NCBI GenBank assembly: GCA_035503715.1
Contig: DATJTE010000059.1
Span: 1-64,000, forward strand
Origin: OAS926 sp035503715
GTDB lineage: Bacteria > Pseudomonadota > Alphaproteobacteria > Rhizobiales > Rhizobiaceae
Direction: 5' to 3'
DNA: 64,000 nt
Positions 10,115 to 18,478 of this stretch are shown here, piece by piece (the stretch's first letter is position 1; each line of letters opens with the position of its first letter). The notes beneath the pieces were generated by a model. It saw only the letters and a list, made by a program, of their open reading frames with translations, had not been told where the DNA came from and did not search any database. Made by a program: the position numbers and the translations under genes.

Positions 10115-11131
10115 ATGCCGAACACAATCAGCACCGAGCGGCTTCGTGCCGCCGTGGGGGAATTTCCGGAAGATGGCGTCGGGCTGCTCCGCAGCGGTCT
10201 GAAACTGGTCCATATGCGCATGATCGTGGCGCTCGACACGCACGGGCAGGTGAGCGCTGCGGCCAAGGTCATGAACATGACCCAGCCGGCCGCCTCGCGC
10301 ATGATCGCCGAGATGGAGGAGATCCTGCGCGTCAGGCTGCTGGACCGCCTGCCGCGCGGCGTCAGGCTGACGCCGTATGGCGAGGCGCTTGCCAGGCGCG
10401 CTCGCGCGGTGCTGCTGGAGATGCACGAGGCGGACCGCGAGATTGCCGAGCTCAGGACCGGCAAGGGCGGCTCGGTGTCCGTCGGCGCGGTGACCGCGCC
10501 GGCCATCCAGCTCGCCGTGCCGGCGATCCGCGAGGTCAGGCGCAGCTTTCCGCGGCTCGAGGTCAACATCCAGATCGACACGTCGAACGTTCTGGCGCGC
10601 GAGCTTCTCGCCGCGCGGCACGATTTCATCATCGCGCGCATTCCAGACGATCTGAACCCGCGCCAGTTCAAGAGCCGGGTAATCGGCGTCGAGAAGGCTT
10701 GCCTGATCGTGCGGCGCGGCCACCCGCTTCTGACCGGGAAACCCGTGGCGCTGGAGAAGCTCATCGGGTTCGACTGGGTGTTCCAGCCGGCGGGTTCGCT
10801 GCTGAGGCGCACCATCGAGACGATTTTCATCAGCCACAATGTGCCGTTGCCCGACCGGATCCTGAACACGAGCTCGCTGCTGCTGACGCTGGTCATGGTC
10901 GCGCAAAGCGATGCGATCTCGCCGGTCTCCGTTGAGGTCGCGGAGTTCATTCGCGGCGCGCATGGGCTGGCCGGCGCGATCGACGTGCTGCCGATCGATT
11001 TCAACATCGAGGTCCAGGCCTACAGCCTGCTGACCGCATCCGACCGCGTGCTTTCGCCGGCGGCGCAGCGGCTGCACGATCTGATCCTCGCCGCGATCGG
11101 CGGCGAGCGGGGGCGCAAGCAATCCGCATGA
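10115..11131 (+). CDS. gbpR: LysR-type regulator of sugar-binding protein expression, GbpR
   Basis: The 338-residue protein has an N-terminal winged helix (about 25-85) with the LysR recognition sequence LDTHGQVSAAAKVMNMTQPA, followed by a substrate-binding domain (about 105-320). It starts at an ATG with AGGGGCGG upstream. Divergent position next to chvE is the arrangement of Agrobacterium gbpR, whose product controls chvE in response to sugars. The N-terminal extension of about 25 residues before the helix-turn-helix also fits that family. Its stop overlaps the hrpB start (ATGA) although the two functions are unrelated. Confidence 0.88.
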   Translation: MPNTISTERLRAAVGEFPEDGVGLLRSGLKLVHMRMIVALDTHGQVSAAAKVMNMTQPAASRMIAEMEEILRVRLLDRLPRGVRLTPYGEALARRARAVLLEMHEADREIAELRTGKGGSVSVGAVTAPAIQLAVPAIREVRRSFPRLEVNIQIDTSNVLARELLAARHDFIIARIPDDLNPRQFKSRVIGVEKACLIVRRGHPLLTGKPVALEKLIGFDWVFQPAGSLLRRTIETIFISHNVPLPDRILNTSSLLLTLVMVAQSDAISPVSVEVAEFIRGAHGLAGAIDVLPIDFNIEVQAYSLLTASDRVLSPAAQRLHDLILAAIGGERGRKQSA

Positions 11132-13671
11132 GCCTGGATCTGCCCGACCTGCCGGTGAAGGCTGTTCTGCCGGTGCTGAAACGCGCGCTGACGGAGAGGC
11201 CGAGCGCGGTGCTGGTCGCGCCGCCCGGCGCCGGCAAGACGACGCTCGTGCCGCTCGCTTTGCAAGATGAAGCATGGGCGGCAAAAGGCCGGATCGTCCT
11301 GCTCGAACCGCGGCGGCTGGCGGCGCGCGCGGCGGCGCGGCGCATGGCATCGCTCATCGGCGAGGAACCGGGCGGCACGGTCGGTTATGCGATGCGCATG
11401 GACAGCCGGCAGTCGGCGAAGACGAAGATCCTCGTCGTCACCGAAGGCATTCTGGCGCGCATGATCCTCGACGATCCCGAGCTTGGCGGAATTTCGGCAG
11501 TCATCTTCGACGAGTTCCACGAGCGTTCGCTCGACGGCGATTTTGGTCTGGCGCTGGCACTCGACGTGCAAGGCGCGCTGCGGACCGACCTGAAGCTGCT
11601 CGTCATGTCGGCGACGCTCGACGGCGCGCGCGTCGCGAAGCTTCTCGGCGATGCGCCGGTCGTCGAGAGCGAGGGCCGTGCCTTCCCGGTCGATGTCCGC
11701 TATCGCGGGCGACCGGGCGGTGAGCCAATCGAAGATGCAATGGCGAAGGCGGTGCGTGAAGCGCTCGCTTCAGAGGTGGGCAGCGTGCTCGCTTTCCTGC
11801 CTGGGCAGCGCGAGATCGAGCGCACGGCGGAGCGGCTGGAGGGCAAGCTCGGCGCCGATACCGATCTGGCGCCGCTCTACGGCCAGCTCGATGGTAAGGC
11901 GCAGGACGCAGCCATCAAACCTGCGCCGGCGGGTCGGCGGAAGGTCGTGCTCGCGACGTCCATTGCCGAAACGTCGATCACCATCGACGGCGTGCGCGTT
12001 GTCATCGACTCGGGCCTGTCGCGCCTGCCGAAATACGAGCCGTCAACCGGGCTGACTCGGCTGGAAACGGTGCGCGCCTCTCGCGCGTCTGCTGATCAGC
12101 GGGCAGGGCGCGCAGGCCGCACGGAAGCAGGTATCGCCATTCGCCTCTGGCGCGCCGAGCAGACCGCGGCATTGCCGGCATTCACGCCGCCGGAGATTCT
12201 TGAGGCTGATCTGTCAGGCCTAGTCCTCGACAGCGCGGCGTTTGGTGTCGCCGATCCCGCGACACTGCGTTTCTTCGACCCGCCGCCGGCGCCGGCGCTG
12301 AAGGAAGCGCGGGCTCTGCTCGAAGAACTCGATGCAGTCGATACGTCGGGCCGTTTGACGGATACCGGCGCGGCGATGCGAAAACTGGCGCTGCCGGTGC
12401 GGCTCGCGCATATGGTGGCCGAAGCGGCGAAATCGGGATACGCGCGTGAGGCGGCAGATATTGCCATGCTCCTGACAGAGCGTGGCCTTGGCGGCGACGG
12501 CGCCGATCTGGAGCGCCGCCTGTCGCGTTTTCGTGCGGAGAAATCGCCGCGCGCGACTGCGGCGCGGCAACTGGCGGATCGGTTGGCGAAGAGCGTCACC
12601 CTCCCCTTTGAAGGGAGGGTCGGCGTGCCGCGCCGGGGTGGGGGTATTCCGGACGCACCCCCACCCGGCCTTTCGGGCCACCCTCCCTACAACGGGGAGG
12701 GTAACGTTAGCGTCGGCGCCCTCCTCATCCACGCCTTCCCCGACCGCGTCGCCATGGCGCGGGGCGAACGCGGCCGTTTCGTGCTCGCCAATGGCCGCGG
12801 CGCGATGATCGACGCGACCGATCCACTCGCCGGCGAAAAGTTCCTCGTCATCGCCGATCTGCAGGGCAAAGCCCAGAATGCGCGCATTGCCTCCGCCGCG
12901 CCGGTCGACGAGACGGACATTCGCGCGGCATTGTCCCACCGCATCGAGCGCCAGCGCGAAACCGTCTTCGATCGAGAAAAACGCGCCGTGCGTGTGCGCG
13001 AGTTCGAACGGCTGGGTGCGATCCGGCTCGCCGAGCGCATGCTGCCCGCGCCATCAGGCGTCGATGCGGACCGTGCCGTCATAGAGGCCGTCCGCGAACA
13101 TGGCGTCGCCATGCTGCCCTGGACGAAGGAAACGGAAACGCTCCGGCATCGCCTCGGCTGGCTGCATCGTGGCTTGGGCGAACCGTGGCCCGATATGTCG
13201 GACGCGGCGCTGGAGGAAAAACTCGACGACTGGCTGTTGCCGTTCCTATCGGGCGAAGCCTCGCTGGCGCGGCTCGATCCCGGCGTTATTCGCAACGGAT
13301 TGTTGTCGTTGGTTCCACACGATCTGCAGCGCAAGATAGATGGACTCGCACCGACACATTTCGCTGCGCCGTCAGGCAGTTACATGCCGATTTCTTATGA
13401 GGGCGAGCAGCCGATACTTGCCATACGTGTCCAGGAATTGTTTGGCCTCGATACGCACCCATCCATTGCCGACGGCAAGATCCCGCTCACATTGGAGCTC
13501 CTGTCGCCGGCACACCGGCCGATCCAGACGACGCGCGACCTGCCGAAGTTCTGGCGCGGCTCGTGGGCGGATGTGCGCTCCGACATGCGCGGCCGCTATC
13601 CCAAACATGTCTGGCCGGAGAACCCGCTGGAGGCCCAAGCCACCAGCCGCGCCAAGCCCCGCGTCAAATAA
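11128..13671 (+). CDS. hrpB: ATP-dependent DEAH-box helicase HrpB
   Basis: The 847-residue protein has all landmark helicase motifs: Walker A (PPGAGKTT), DEAH-box variant DEFH in IFDEFHERS, SAT motif (MSATLDG), and motif VI region RASADQRAGRAGR. HrpB C-terminal regions follow and end near DMRGRYPKHVWPENP, the classic family tail. Its precise RNA or ribosome-related substrate is not established. The most unusual point is a palindromic element at 12598-12702 read as 35 codons (about residues 491-525), inserted without breaking the frame between the helicase-associated domains. The start overlaps gbpR by four bases. Confidence 0.95.
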   Translation: MSLDLPDLPVKAVLPVLKRALTERPSAVLVAPPGAGKTTLVPLALQDEAWAAKGRIVLLEPRRLAARAAARRMASLIGEEPGGTVGYAMRMDSRQSAKTKILVVTEGILARMILDDPELGGISAVIFDEFHERSLDGDFGLALALDVQGALRTDLKLLVMSATLDGARVAKLLGDAPVVESEGRAFPVDVRYRGRPGGEPIEDAMAKAVREALASEVGSVLAFLPGQREIERTAERLEGKLGADTDLAPLYGQLDGKAQDAAIKPAPAGRRKVVLATSIAETSITIDGVRVVIDSGLSRLPKYEPSTGLTRLETVRASRASADQRAGRAGRTEAGIAIRLWRAEQTAALPAFTPPEILEADLSGLVLDSAAFGVADPATLRFFDPPPAPALKEARALLEELDAVDTSGRLTDTGAAMRKLALPVRLAHMVAEAAKSGYAREAADIAMLLTERGLGGDGADLERRLSRFRAEKSPRATAARQLADRLAKSVTLPFEGRVGVPRRGGGIPDAPPPGLSGHPPYNGEGNVSVGALLIHAFPDRVAMARGERGRFVLANGRGAMIDATDPLAGEKFLVIADLQGKAQNARIASAAPVDETDIRAALSHRIERQRETVFDREKRAVRVREFERLGAIRLAERMLPAPSGVDADRAVIEAVREHGVAMLPWTKETETLRHRLGWLHRGLGEPWPDMSDAALEEKLDDWLLPFLSGEASLARLDPGVIRNGLLSLVPHDLQRKIDGLAPTHFAAPSGSYMPISYEGEQPILAIRVQELFGLDTHPSIADGKIPLTLELLSPAHRPIQTTRDLPKFWRGSWADVRSDMRGRYPKHVWPENPLEAQATSRAKPRVK
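12598..12702. repeat. Palindromic element inside hrpB (in-frame, 105 bases)
   Basis: Two short hairpins (ctcccctttgaagggag at the left, ctccctacaacggggag at the right) flank an inner pair of complementary G/C-rich tracts (ccggggtgggggt and acccccacccgg). The unit is exactly 105 bases and keeps the hrpB frame open. Its hairpins and the acccccaccc tract match elements at 50759, 51399, 53372 and 57520. Confidence 0.8.
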
Positions 13672-13710
13672 TACTTGGCCCGGCAGCTTGGGCCGGCGCA
13701 TAAAGCCGGC

Positions 13711-15027
13711 ATGGTCGAACCGCGCAGCCCCTATCCGCACCGCACCTATGGCCTGAGGCTCACCACCAACATCCGGCTGCGCTGGATGGCGATCGTCGGT
13801 CAGAGCATAGCGGTCATCGTTGTCGCCTACTGGCTTGAGTTCCCATTGCCGGTGAGCTTGTGCTTCGCGCTGATCGCCTGCTCGGCCTGGCTGAACCTGT
13901 TCCTGTCGTTCCGCTATCCGGCCGCGCACCGGCTGCAGTCGATGGCGTCGTTCGGCATCCTGACCTTCGACGGGCTGCAGCTCGCGGCGCTGCTCTACAT
14001 GACCGGCGGCCTGACCAATCCGTTCTCGCTGTTGATGACGGTGCCGGTGGTTGTCTCTGCCACGTCGCTGCCGGCGCGCCTCACCGCGGTGCTAGGCGCC
14101 GGCGTCGTCGTTCTTGCCTCGCTGCTTGTCTTCTATCATTTGCCACTGCCCTGGTTTCCCGGCACGTCGCTGGAGATGCCATTCATCTATGTTGCCGGCG
14201 TCTGGATCGCGCTATCGTCATCCATTGCCTTCACCGCGATCTACGCCTGGCGCGTAGCGGAAGAAGCGCGGCTGCTCGCCAATGCGCTTGGCGCGACCGA
14301 GCTCGTGCTACAGCGCGAGCAGCATCTCTCCGCGCTCGACGGTCTTGCTGCCGCCGCCGCGCACGAACTCGGCACACCGCTTGCCACGATCACGCTGGTT
14401 GCCAAGGAAATGGAGACGGCGCTTGGCGACGATCCCAAATTCGGCGACGACGTGAAACTGCTGCGCTCACAGACCGAACGCTGCCGCGAGATTCTGAAAC
14501 GGCTGACAAGTCTTTCCTCGGAAGGTGAAGAGCACCTTGCCCGGCTGCCGCTCACGTCCTTGATCGAGGAGGTGATCGCGCCACATCGCGACTTCGGCAT
14601 TGCGATCAGACTGGAGCCTGGCGAGCGTGTCGGGCCAGAGCCGGTCGGACGGCGCAATGCAGGCGTCATCTACGGGCTCGGCAATCTGGTCGAAAACGCC
14701 GTCGATTTCGCCAAGAAGGCTGTCGCTGTCCGCTGGCGCTGGGATGATGACGAAGTGGTTCTGACCGTCATCGACGACGGCGACGGCTTCCCGCCCGATA
14801 TCATCGACCGCATCGGCGAGCCTTACATGTCGTCGCGGCAGAGCGGCGAGCGCGGCGGAGGCCTTGGCCTTGGGCTGTTTATCGCCAAGACGCTGCTCGA
14901 GCGTTCCGGAGCGGACATCCATTTCCAGAATGCCGGCGGGCAGGGGCAGGGCGCGCTGGTCGAGGTCCGCTGGGCGCGCAGCGTCTTCCTCGATCCACCG
15001 GCCATGGCGGATACCATAATGACCTGA
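13711..15027 (+). CDS. actS: Redox-sensing histidine kinase ActS (RegB/PrrB family)
   Basis: The 438-residue protein has six predicted membrane helices in its first 190 residues and the near-invariant heptapeptide GGLTNPF, which lies in the quinone-responsive region of RegB. The H-box reads AAAAHELGTPLATI. The regulatory cysteine (SQTERCREIL) lies exactly 40 residues after the phospho-histidine, the same spacing as His225 to Cys265 in Rhodobacter RegB, so the redox switch appears intact. An HATPase domain follows (NLVENAVDFA, GGGLGLGLFI). The start at ATG 13711 is preferred; a TTG at 13675 would add 12 residues. It pairs with actR 63 bases downstream. Confidence 0.93.
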   Translation: MVEPRSPYPHRTYGLRLTTNIRLRWMAIVGQSIAVIVVAYWLEFPLPVSLCFALIACSAWLNLFLSFRYPAAHRLQSMASFGILTFDGLQLAALLYMTGGLTNPFSLLMTVPVVVSATSLPARLTAVLGAGVVVLASLLVFYHLPLPWFPGTSLEMPFIYVAGVWIALSSSIAFTAIYAWRVAEEARLLANALGATELVLQREQHLSALDGLAAAAAHELGTPLATITLVAKEMETALGDDPKFGDDVKLLRSQTERCREILKRLTSLSSEGEEHLARLPLTSLIEEVIAPHRDFGIAIRLEPGERVGPEPVGRRNAGVIYGLGNLVENAVDFAKKAVAVRWRWDDDEVVLTVIDDGDGFPPDIIDRIGEPYMSSRQSGERGGGLGLGLFIAKTLLERSGADIHFQNAGGQGQGALVEVRWARSVFLDPPAMADTIMT

Positions 15028-15090
15028 AACGTTTGGATTTCGCCGGCTCAAACAATATATTGAGAAAGCAAGAGAAAGCGGGTAGCGATC

Positions 15091-15645
15091 ATGACCGGAA
15101 CCGAAGGCGCGGTTTTGGAAGGCGAAAAGAGCCTTCTCATTGTCGACGACGACAAGCCGTTCCTGCAGCGCCTCGCGCGCGCCATGGAAACGCGTGGTTT
15201 CGAGGTCGACACGGCGGAAAGCGTCGACGAGGCGGTCGCGAAGGCGCGCGCCAAGGCGCCGGCCTATGCCGTGGTCGACATGCGGCTTGGCGACGGCAAC
15301 GGCCTCGACGTGGTGGCCGCTATCCGCGAGAAGCGCGCCGATTCCCGCACCGTCATCCTGACTGGTTACGGCAACATCGCCACCGCCGTGACGGCGGTGA
15401 AACTCGGCGCGATCGACTATCTGTCGAAGCCGGCCGATGCCGACGATATCTACGCTGCATTGACCCGCACTACTGGCGAGCGCGCCGCGCCGCCAGAAAA
15501 TCCGATGTCGGCGGATCGCGTCCGCTGGGAACACATCCAGCGTGTCTACGAGATGTGCGACCGCAACGTCTCCGAGACGGCGCGCCGGCTCAACATGCAC
15601 CGCCGCACGCTGCAGCGGATCCTGGCCAAGCGCGCGCCGCGGTAA
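15091..15645 (+). CDS. actR: Redox response regulator ActR (RegA/PrrA family)
   Basis: The 184-residue protein has a receiver domain (about 14-130) with acidic pocket LLIVDDD and phospho-Asp near 63 in VVDMRLGDGNGLD. A proline-containing linker leads to a Fis-type helix-turn-helix at the C-terminus (NVSETARRLNMHRRTLQRIL). This compact layout and the almost invariant recognition helix are typical of RegA/ActR, which regulate respiration, carbon and nitrogen metabolism and acid tolerance in response to ActS. It directly follows actS and is probably transcribed with it. Confidence 0.95.
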   Translation: MTGTEGAVLEGEKSLLIVDDDKPFLQRLARAMETRGFEVDTAESVDEAVAKARAKAPAYAVVDMRLGDGNGLDVVAAIREKRADSRTVILTGYGNIATAVTAVKLGAIDYLSKPADADDIYAALTRTTGERAAPPENPMSADRVRWEHIQRVYEMCDRNVSETARRLNMHRRTLQRILAKRAPR

Positions 15646-15656
15646 TTTCGGCAGTT

Positions 15657-15752
15657 GGCAGTCGTGAGTAGGCAGTCGGGCATATTGAGTGCCCAACGCG
15701 CCTGCAGACGCCGTTGAATTTCCCGACTGCCGATTGCCTACTCACGACTGCC
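15657..15752. repeat. Long inverted repeat between actR and mmcB
   Basis: An 18-base arm (GGCAGTCGTGAGTAGGCA, 15657-15674) is perfectly complementary to 15735-15752, with about 60 bases between. The arms contain repeated GGCAGT words. It separates two convergent genes and may act as a bidirectional terminator, but it lacks a clear T-tract. Confidence 0.7.
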
Positions 15753-15753
15753 G

Positions 15754-16254
15754 CTATTCACTCTCCCCGTCCAGGGCCGGGATCGCCACGCCGGCGATTT
15801 CCGCGGCGAGCAGGCGCGCGGCTCCGGCGCGTGCAAACCGCAACATCAGCGCCTTGCGCGTCGCCGGCGGCAGCCGGTGCTCGGGCGCATCGCGCAGCAT
15901 CTCCGCGCCATAACCGTCGGAGAGGATGAAGCCGCACTCCTCCGGAAAGATTTCCGCCGGCACGTCGGGGTGGGTCGCAAAGAACAGGCGGTCGCAGAAG
16001 AGCCGGTACTCGGGCCATTTGCGATCGACCTGGAAATCCTGGATCGACGATTTGATCTCGACGATCCAGATATCGCCCGTGCGCGTGATCGCCACGAGAT
16101 CGGCGCGCCGGCCGGTGGCCAGCGACAATTCCGGGATCAGATGCGCGCCCATTTCGGAGAACAGCCGCTGCACGCCGCGGCGAATGATCATCGCCCGCTC
16201 GGACTGGCGGCCGTCGACAAGCGGGTTCTGGAGAATCGCTGATACGAATGGCAT
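15754..16254 (-). CDS. mmcB: MmcB family DNA repair protein (PD-(D/E)XK nuclease fold)
   Basis: The 166-residue protein matches the alphaproteobacterial MmcB family. It has the core of a PD-(D/E)XK nuclease: Asp in GRRADLVAI and the E-x-K pair in IWIVEIKSS, near residues 50-71. In Caulobacter mmcB is a damage-inducible gene under LexA control, although its substrate is not established. A GTTC-N7-GAAC dyad lies about 20 bases upstream. The protein has no signal peptide and should be cytoplasmic. It converges with actR. Confidence 0.85.
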   Translation of the reverse strand: MPFVSAILQNPLVDGRQSERAMIIRRGVQRLFSEMGAHLIPELSLATGRRADLVAITRTGDIWIVEIKSSIQDFQVDRKWPEYRLFCDRLFFATHPDVPAEIFPEECGFILSDGYGAEMLRDAPEHRLPPATRKALMLRFARAGAARLLAAEIAGVAIPALDGESE

Positions 16255-16274
16255 GGGCCGACTCTAGCAGCTTT

Positions 16275-16289
16275 GTTCACGTTTTGAAC
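16275..16289. promoter_or_regulatory. LexA-box-like dyad upstream of mmcB
   Basis: GTTC at 16275-16278 and GAAC at 16286-16289 are separated by seven bases. The usual alphaproteobacterial SOS box is the direct repeat GTTC-N7-GTTC, so this has the right half-site and spacing but an inverted second half. Confidence 0.3.
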
Positions 16290-16327
16290 CCGTCAGATGC
16301 GGGAATGATGTCACAAACCCGGGCGAT

Positions 16328-16738
16328 CTAAGGGCATCCGAAGCAGGTAATGGCGATCCGGTGGCGCAGAACGGTTCCAACGTGATCGATATATGCGAGC
16401 ACGATGAGACCGTTACTCAGCAGCGGCCCGTACTTGTATCGGCACCGCAACAACCTCGCGCCCTCAGACTCACTCAGCCCCAGGTCCTTCTCGCGAAAAG
16501 CGCATTGGAATCCGACCTGCGTCAGGAATTGGTCAGCTTCGTCCGCCGTGCGTCTCTGCACAAAGAATTTGTCGATCTCAGTTCGATGAGTTCCTTCCGG
16601 GAAGTACGCAAACGGTCCGCTATTCCGGGTGTAATAGGCATGGGCCCATAAGCCCGCCACTGTGAGACTGACCACCGCCAAGACAGCGACAAGCCAGAAC
16701 CTGCGGCGGGTGTGGTTGGGATTGTGCGCGTCATCCAT
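16328..16738 (-). CDS. Hypothetical single-pass membrane or exported protein
   Basis: I do not recognise this 136-residue protein. It has a basic N-terminus (HTRRRF) followed by one hydrophobic segment (about 15-32), so it is either anchored in the inner membrane or cleaved by signal peptidase. The remainder is a small soluble domain with four cysteines (QCAF, LRCRY, ITCFGC), two of them at the extreme C-terminus. The ribosome-binding site is weak. It sits between mmcB and a broken GFA-family gene, all on the minus strand, in a part with lower GC than its surroundings. Confidence 0.6.
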   Translation of the reverse strand: MDDAHNPNHTRRRFWLVAVLAVVSLTVAGLWAHAYYTRNSGPFAYFPEGTHRTEIDKFFVQRRTADEADQFLTQVGFQCAFREKDLGLSESEGARLLRCRYKYGPLLSNGLIVLAYIDHVGTVLRHRIAITCFGCP

Positions 16739-16779
16739 TGATTGGTCTTCTCGGATTCAAAGCTTGCCCGGCGGAGAAC

Positions 16780-17183
16780 CTACAGCGGCGGCGGCTGCCC
16801 CTCAAAGCTCGGGATCGTTGTGTCGATGCAAGCCCAGGCCGGCGCGCTCGCTGTCCAGATCGTCGCGGCGGGCTTCACGATGCTGGAATCGTCCAGCGTG
16901 CCCGCACGAATGAAGACCAGATTTGGCCGAGACTCCGCGCCACTGAAAATGTGCCGCAGACCGGGCAAAAGCGCCGATGCATCCTGTTGCCGCTGTCAGC
17001 GACGCTTTCGAAATCGCGAAGTTCGCCGGTGACCGACAGGCCCTCGGTCGGGAAGCAGACGCCGACCGCCGCATTGCCAAGCGCGAAGTACTGGCACACC
17101 CGGCACCAGCAGAGCCGGCTGATGACCGGCTCCGCCTCGGTCCGGTAGCGGACCGCGCCGCACAGGCATCCTCCGGTGATCAT
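16780..17183 (-). pseudogene. GFA/CENP-V family zinc protein gene, frameshifted
   Basis: The N-terminal frame starts at ATG 17183 with MITGGCLCGAVRY, the standard start of the glutathione-dependent formaldehyde-activating enzyme (GFA)-like zinc-binding family, and runs to RRFCPVCGT. It then goes out of register near 16945. The expected continuation (FSGAESRPNLVFIRAGTLDD through FEGQPPPL) is found in another frame on the same strand, ending at 16780. The break corresponds to loss of one base, or of four, around the sequence encoding CGT-FSG. Zinc ligands CxC and CxxC are present before the break. This may be a recent pseudogene or a sequencing error. Confidence 0.75.
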
Positions 17184-17200
17184 ATGCGCTCCATTCGCTC

Positions 17201-17228
17201 TTGAAAATGTGTATGGCGTGTGTATTAT
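17201..17228 (+). promoter_or_regulatory. Sigma-70-like promoter of hicAB
   Basis: TTGAAA (17201-17206) and TATTAT (17223-17228) are separated by 16 bases and end eight bases before the hicA ATG. A repeated GTGTAT word lies in the spacer and could be part of a HicB operator. A promoter this close to the start implies a very short leader or a leaderless hicA message. Confidence 0.5.
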
Positions 17229-17236
17229 CATATCAA

Positions 17237-17425
17237 ATGAGAAGCGGGGACATCATCAAAGCGCTCGAAAGGGACGGGTGGTTTGAGATTGCTCGCAAAG
17301 GCAGTCACGTCCAGTTCAAACACAAGATCAAGTCTGGCCGCGTCACGGTTCCGCATCCGAAGCGCGATATGCCGATCGGCACTCTGAAAAGCATCGAGCG
17401 CCAGTCGAACCTGAAGCTGAGGTGA
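17237..17425 (+). CDS. hicA: HicA-type mRNA interferase toxin
   Basis: The 62-residue basic protein matches HicA toxins, with the double-stranded-RNA-binding-like fold and catalytic histidine in ARKGSHVQFKH (His24). HicA toxins cleave mRNA and tmRNA when not bound by HicB. The ATG at 17237 (MRSGDIIKAL) is the normal family start; upstream in-frame codons overlap the promoter. It is followed four bases later by hicB, giving the usual toxin-then-antitoxin order. Confidence 0.92.
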   Translation: MRSGDIIKALERDGWFEIARKGSHVQFKHKIKSGRVTVPHPKRDMPIGTLKSIERQSNLKLR

Positions 17426-17429
17426 GACG

Positions 17430-17837
17430 ATGAAACACTATATCGGATTGATCCACAAAGAAGCCGATAGCGATTTCGGCGTTTCCTTTCCCGATTTCCC
17501 GGGGTTGATCACCGCGGGCACAGACCTCGACGATGCGAACGCGATGGCAGCCGAAGCCTTGGCGTTTCATATCGAGGGAATGATCGCCGACGGCGAAGCC
17601 GTGCCCGAGCCATCCTCCATCGAGGACATCATGGCCAATCCGGAAAATCGTTCCGGCGTTGTTGTTCTGGTTCCCGCGAAGACTGACGCAAAAAAAGTCG
17701 TCCGCGTGAACATCACGCTGCCGGAAGATGTGCTGAACGAGGTCGATGCCTACGCTGAGGCAAACGGTTTCACGCGATCAGGATTCCTGACGCAAGCAGC
17801 CAAGCGGGTCATCGACGAGGACCGTTCAGCCGCCTGA
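17430..17837 (+). CDS. hicB: HicB-type antitoxin with ribbon-helix-helix domain
   Basis: The 135-residue protein has the HicB fold at its N-terminus (DSDFGVSFPDFPGLITAG, about 12-30), which occludes the HicA active site. Its C-terminal ribbon-helix-helix DNA-binding segment (KVVRVNITLPEDVLNEVDAY, about 90-110) should autoregulate the operon. Both domains are intact. The pair is a self-contained module between a broken gene and cueR, consistent with lateral acquisition. Confidence 0.92.
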   Translation: MKHYIGLIHKEADSDFGVSFPDFPGLITAGTDLDDANAMAAEALAFHIEGMIADGEAVPEPSSIEDIMANPENRSGVVVLVPAKTDAKKVVRVNITLPEDVLNEVDAYAEANGFTRSGFLTQAAKRVIDEDRSAA

Positions 17838-17845
17838 CGCAGCCA

Positions 17846-18241
17846 TCAGTGCCTCGCTTCGCCGGCGATGTCGTCTAGGATCGGGCAGTCGGGGCGGTTG
17901 TCACCGTGGCAGGCGTGGATGAGCTTGTTCAGCGTCTTGCGCATGGATTCCAGTTCGCGAACCTTTTCCTCGATCGCGCCGACATGCGCCTTGGCGATCT
18001 CGCGGACGTCGTGGCTCGCACGGTCGCGGTCGTTGTAGAGCGCCATCAACTGGCGGCATTCCTCGATCGAGAAGCCGAGGCCGCGGGCGCGCTTCAGGAA
18101 GGCCAGCCGGTGGATGTCGTCGGACGAATAGTCACGGTATCCGTTGGCGGCACGGTCGGGCTGGATCAGCCCGATTTCCTCATAGTACCGGATGGTTTTG
18201 GCCGGCAGTCCGGAGCGGCGGGCGGCATGGCTGACATTCAT
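17846..18241 (-). CDS. cueR: MerR-family Cu(I)-responsive regulator CueR (HmrR)
   Basis: The 131-residue protein has a MerR helix-turn-helix (MNVSHAARRSGLPAKTIRYY), a dimerisation helix, and a metal-binding loop with Cys111 and Cys119 (ACHGDNRPDCPIL). This C-x7-C spacing matches CueR and rhizobial HmrR, which sense Cu(I), Ag(I) or Au(I). It normally activates a copper P-type ATPase gene; none is in this window, so its targets lie elsewhere. It converges with hicB with eight bases between stops. Confidence 0.92.
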   Translation of the reverse strand: MNVSHAARRSGLPAKTIRYYEEIGLIQPDRAANGYRDYSSDDIHRLAFLKRARGLGFSIEECRQLMALYNDRDRASHDVREIAKAHVGAIEEKVRELESMRKTLNKLIHACHGDNRPDCPILDDIAGEARH

Positions 18242-18478
18242 GATTCTTGCCGGTTTCCTAAATGTTTCCCGAGGTTTTCAGCATCCCGCGCCATCTACCG
18301 TTCACGAACGTGTGACATGCTGTTGCCGAATTGCAATAGTCGTGAGCTTACGTTTGCGTCAACGTGGCGACTGGGCTGCTTCCGTCTTGGCAAATCGCGA
18401 CAAGGCGACTTAAAGATGAAGGCGAAAATGCGGCTCGAATCGGGCCTCTTTCGTCGGTTCGAGGGGGTAAACGACTAG

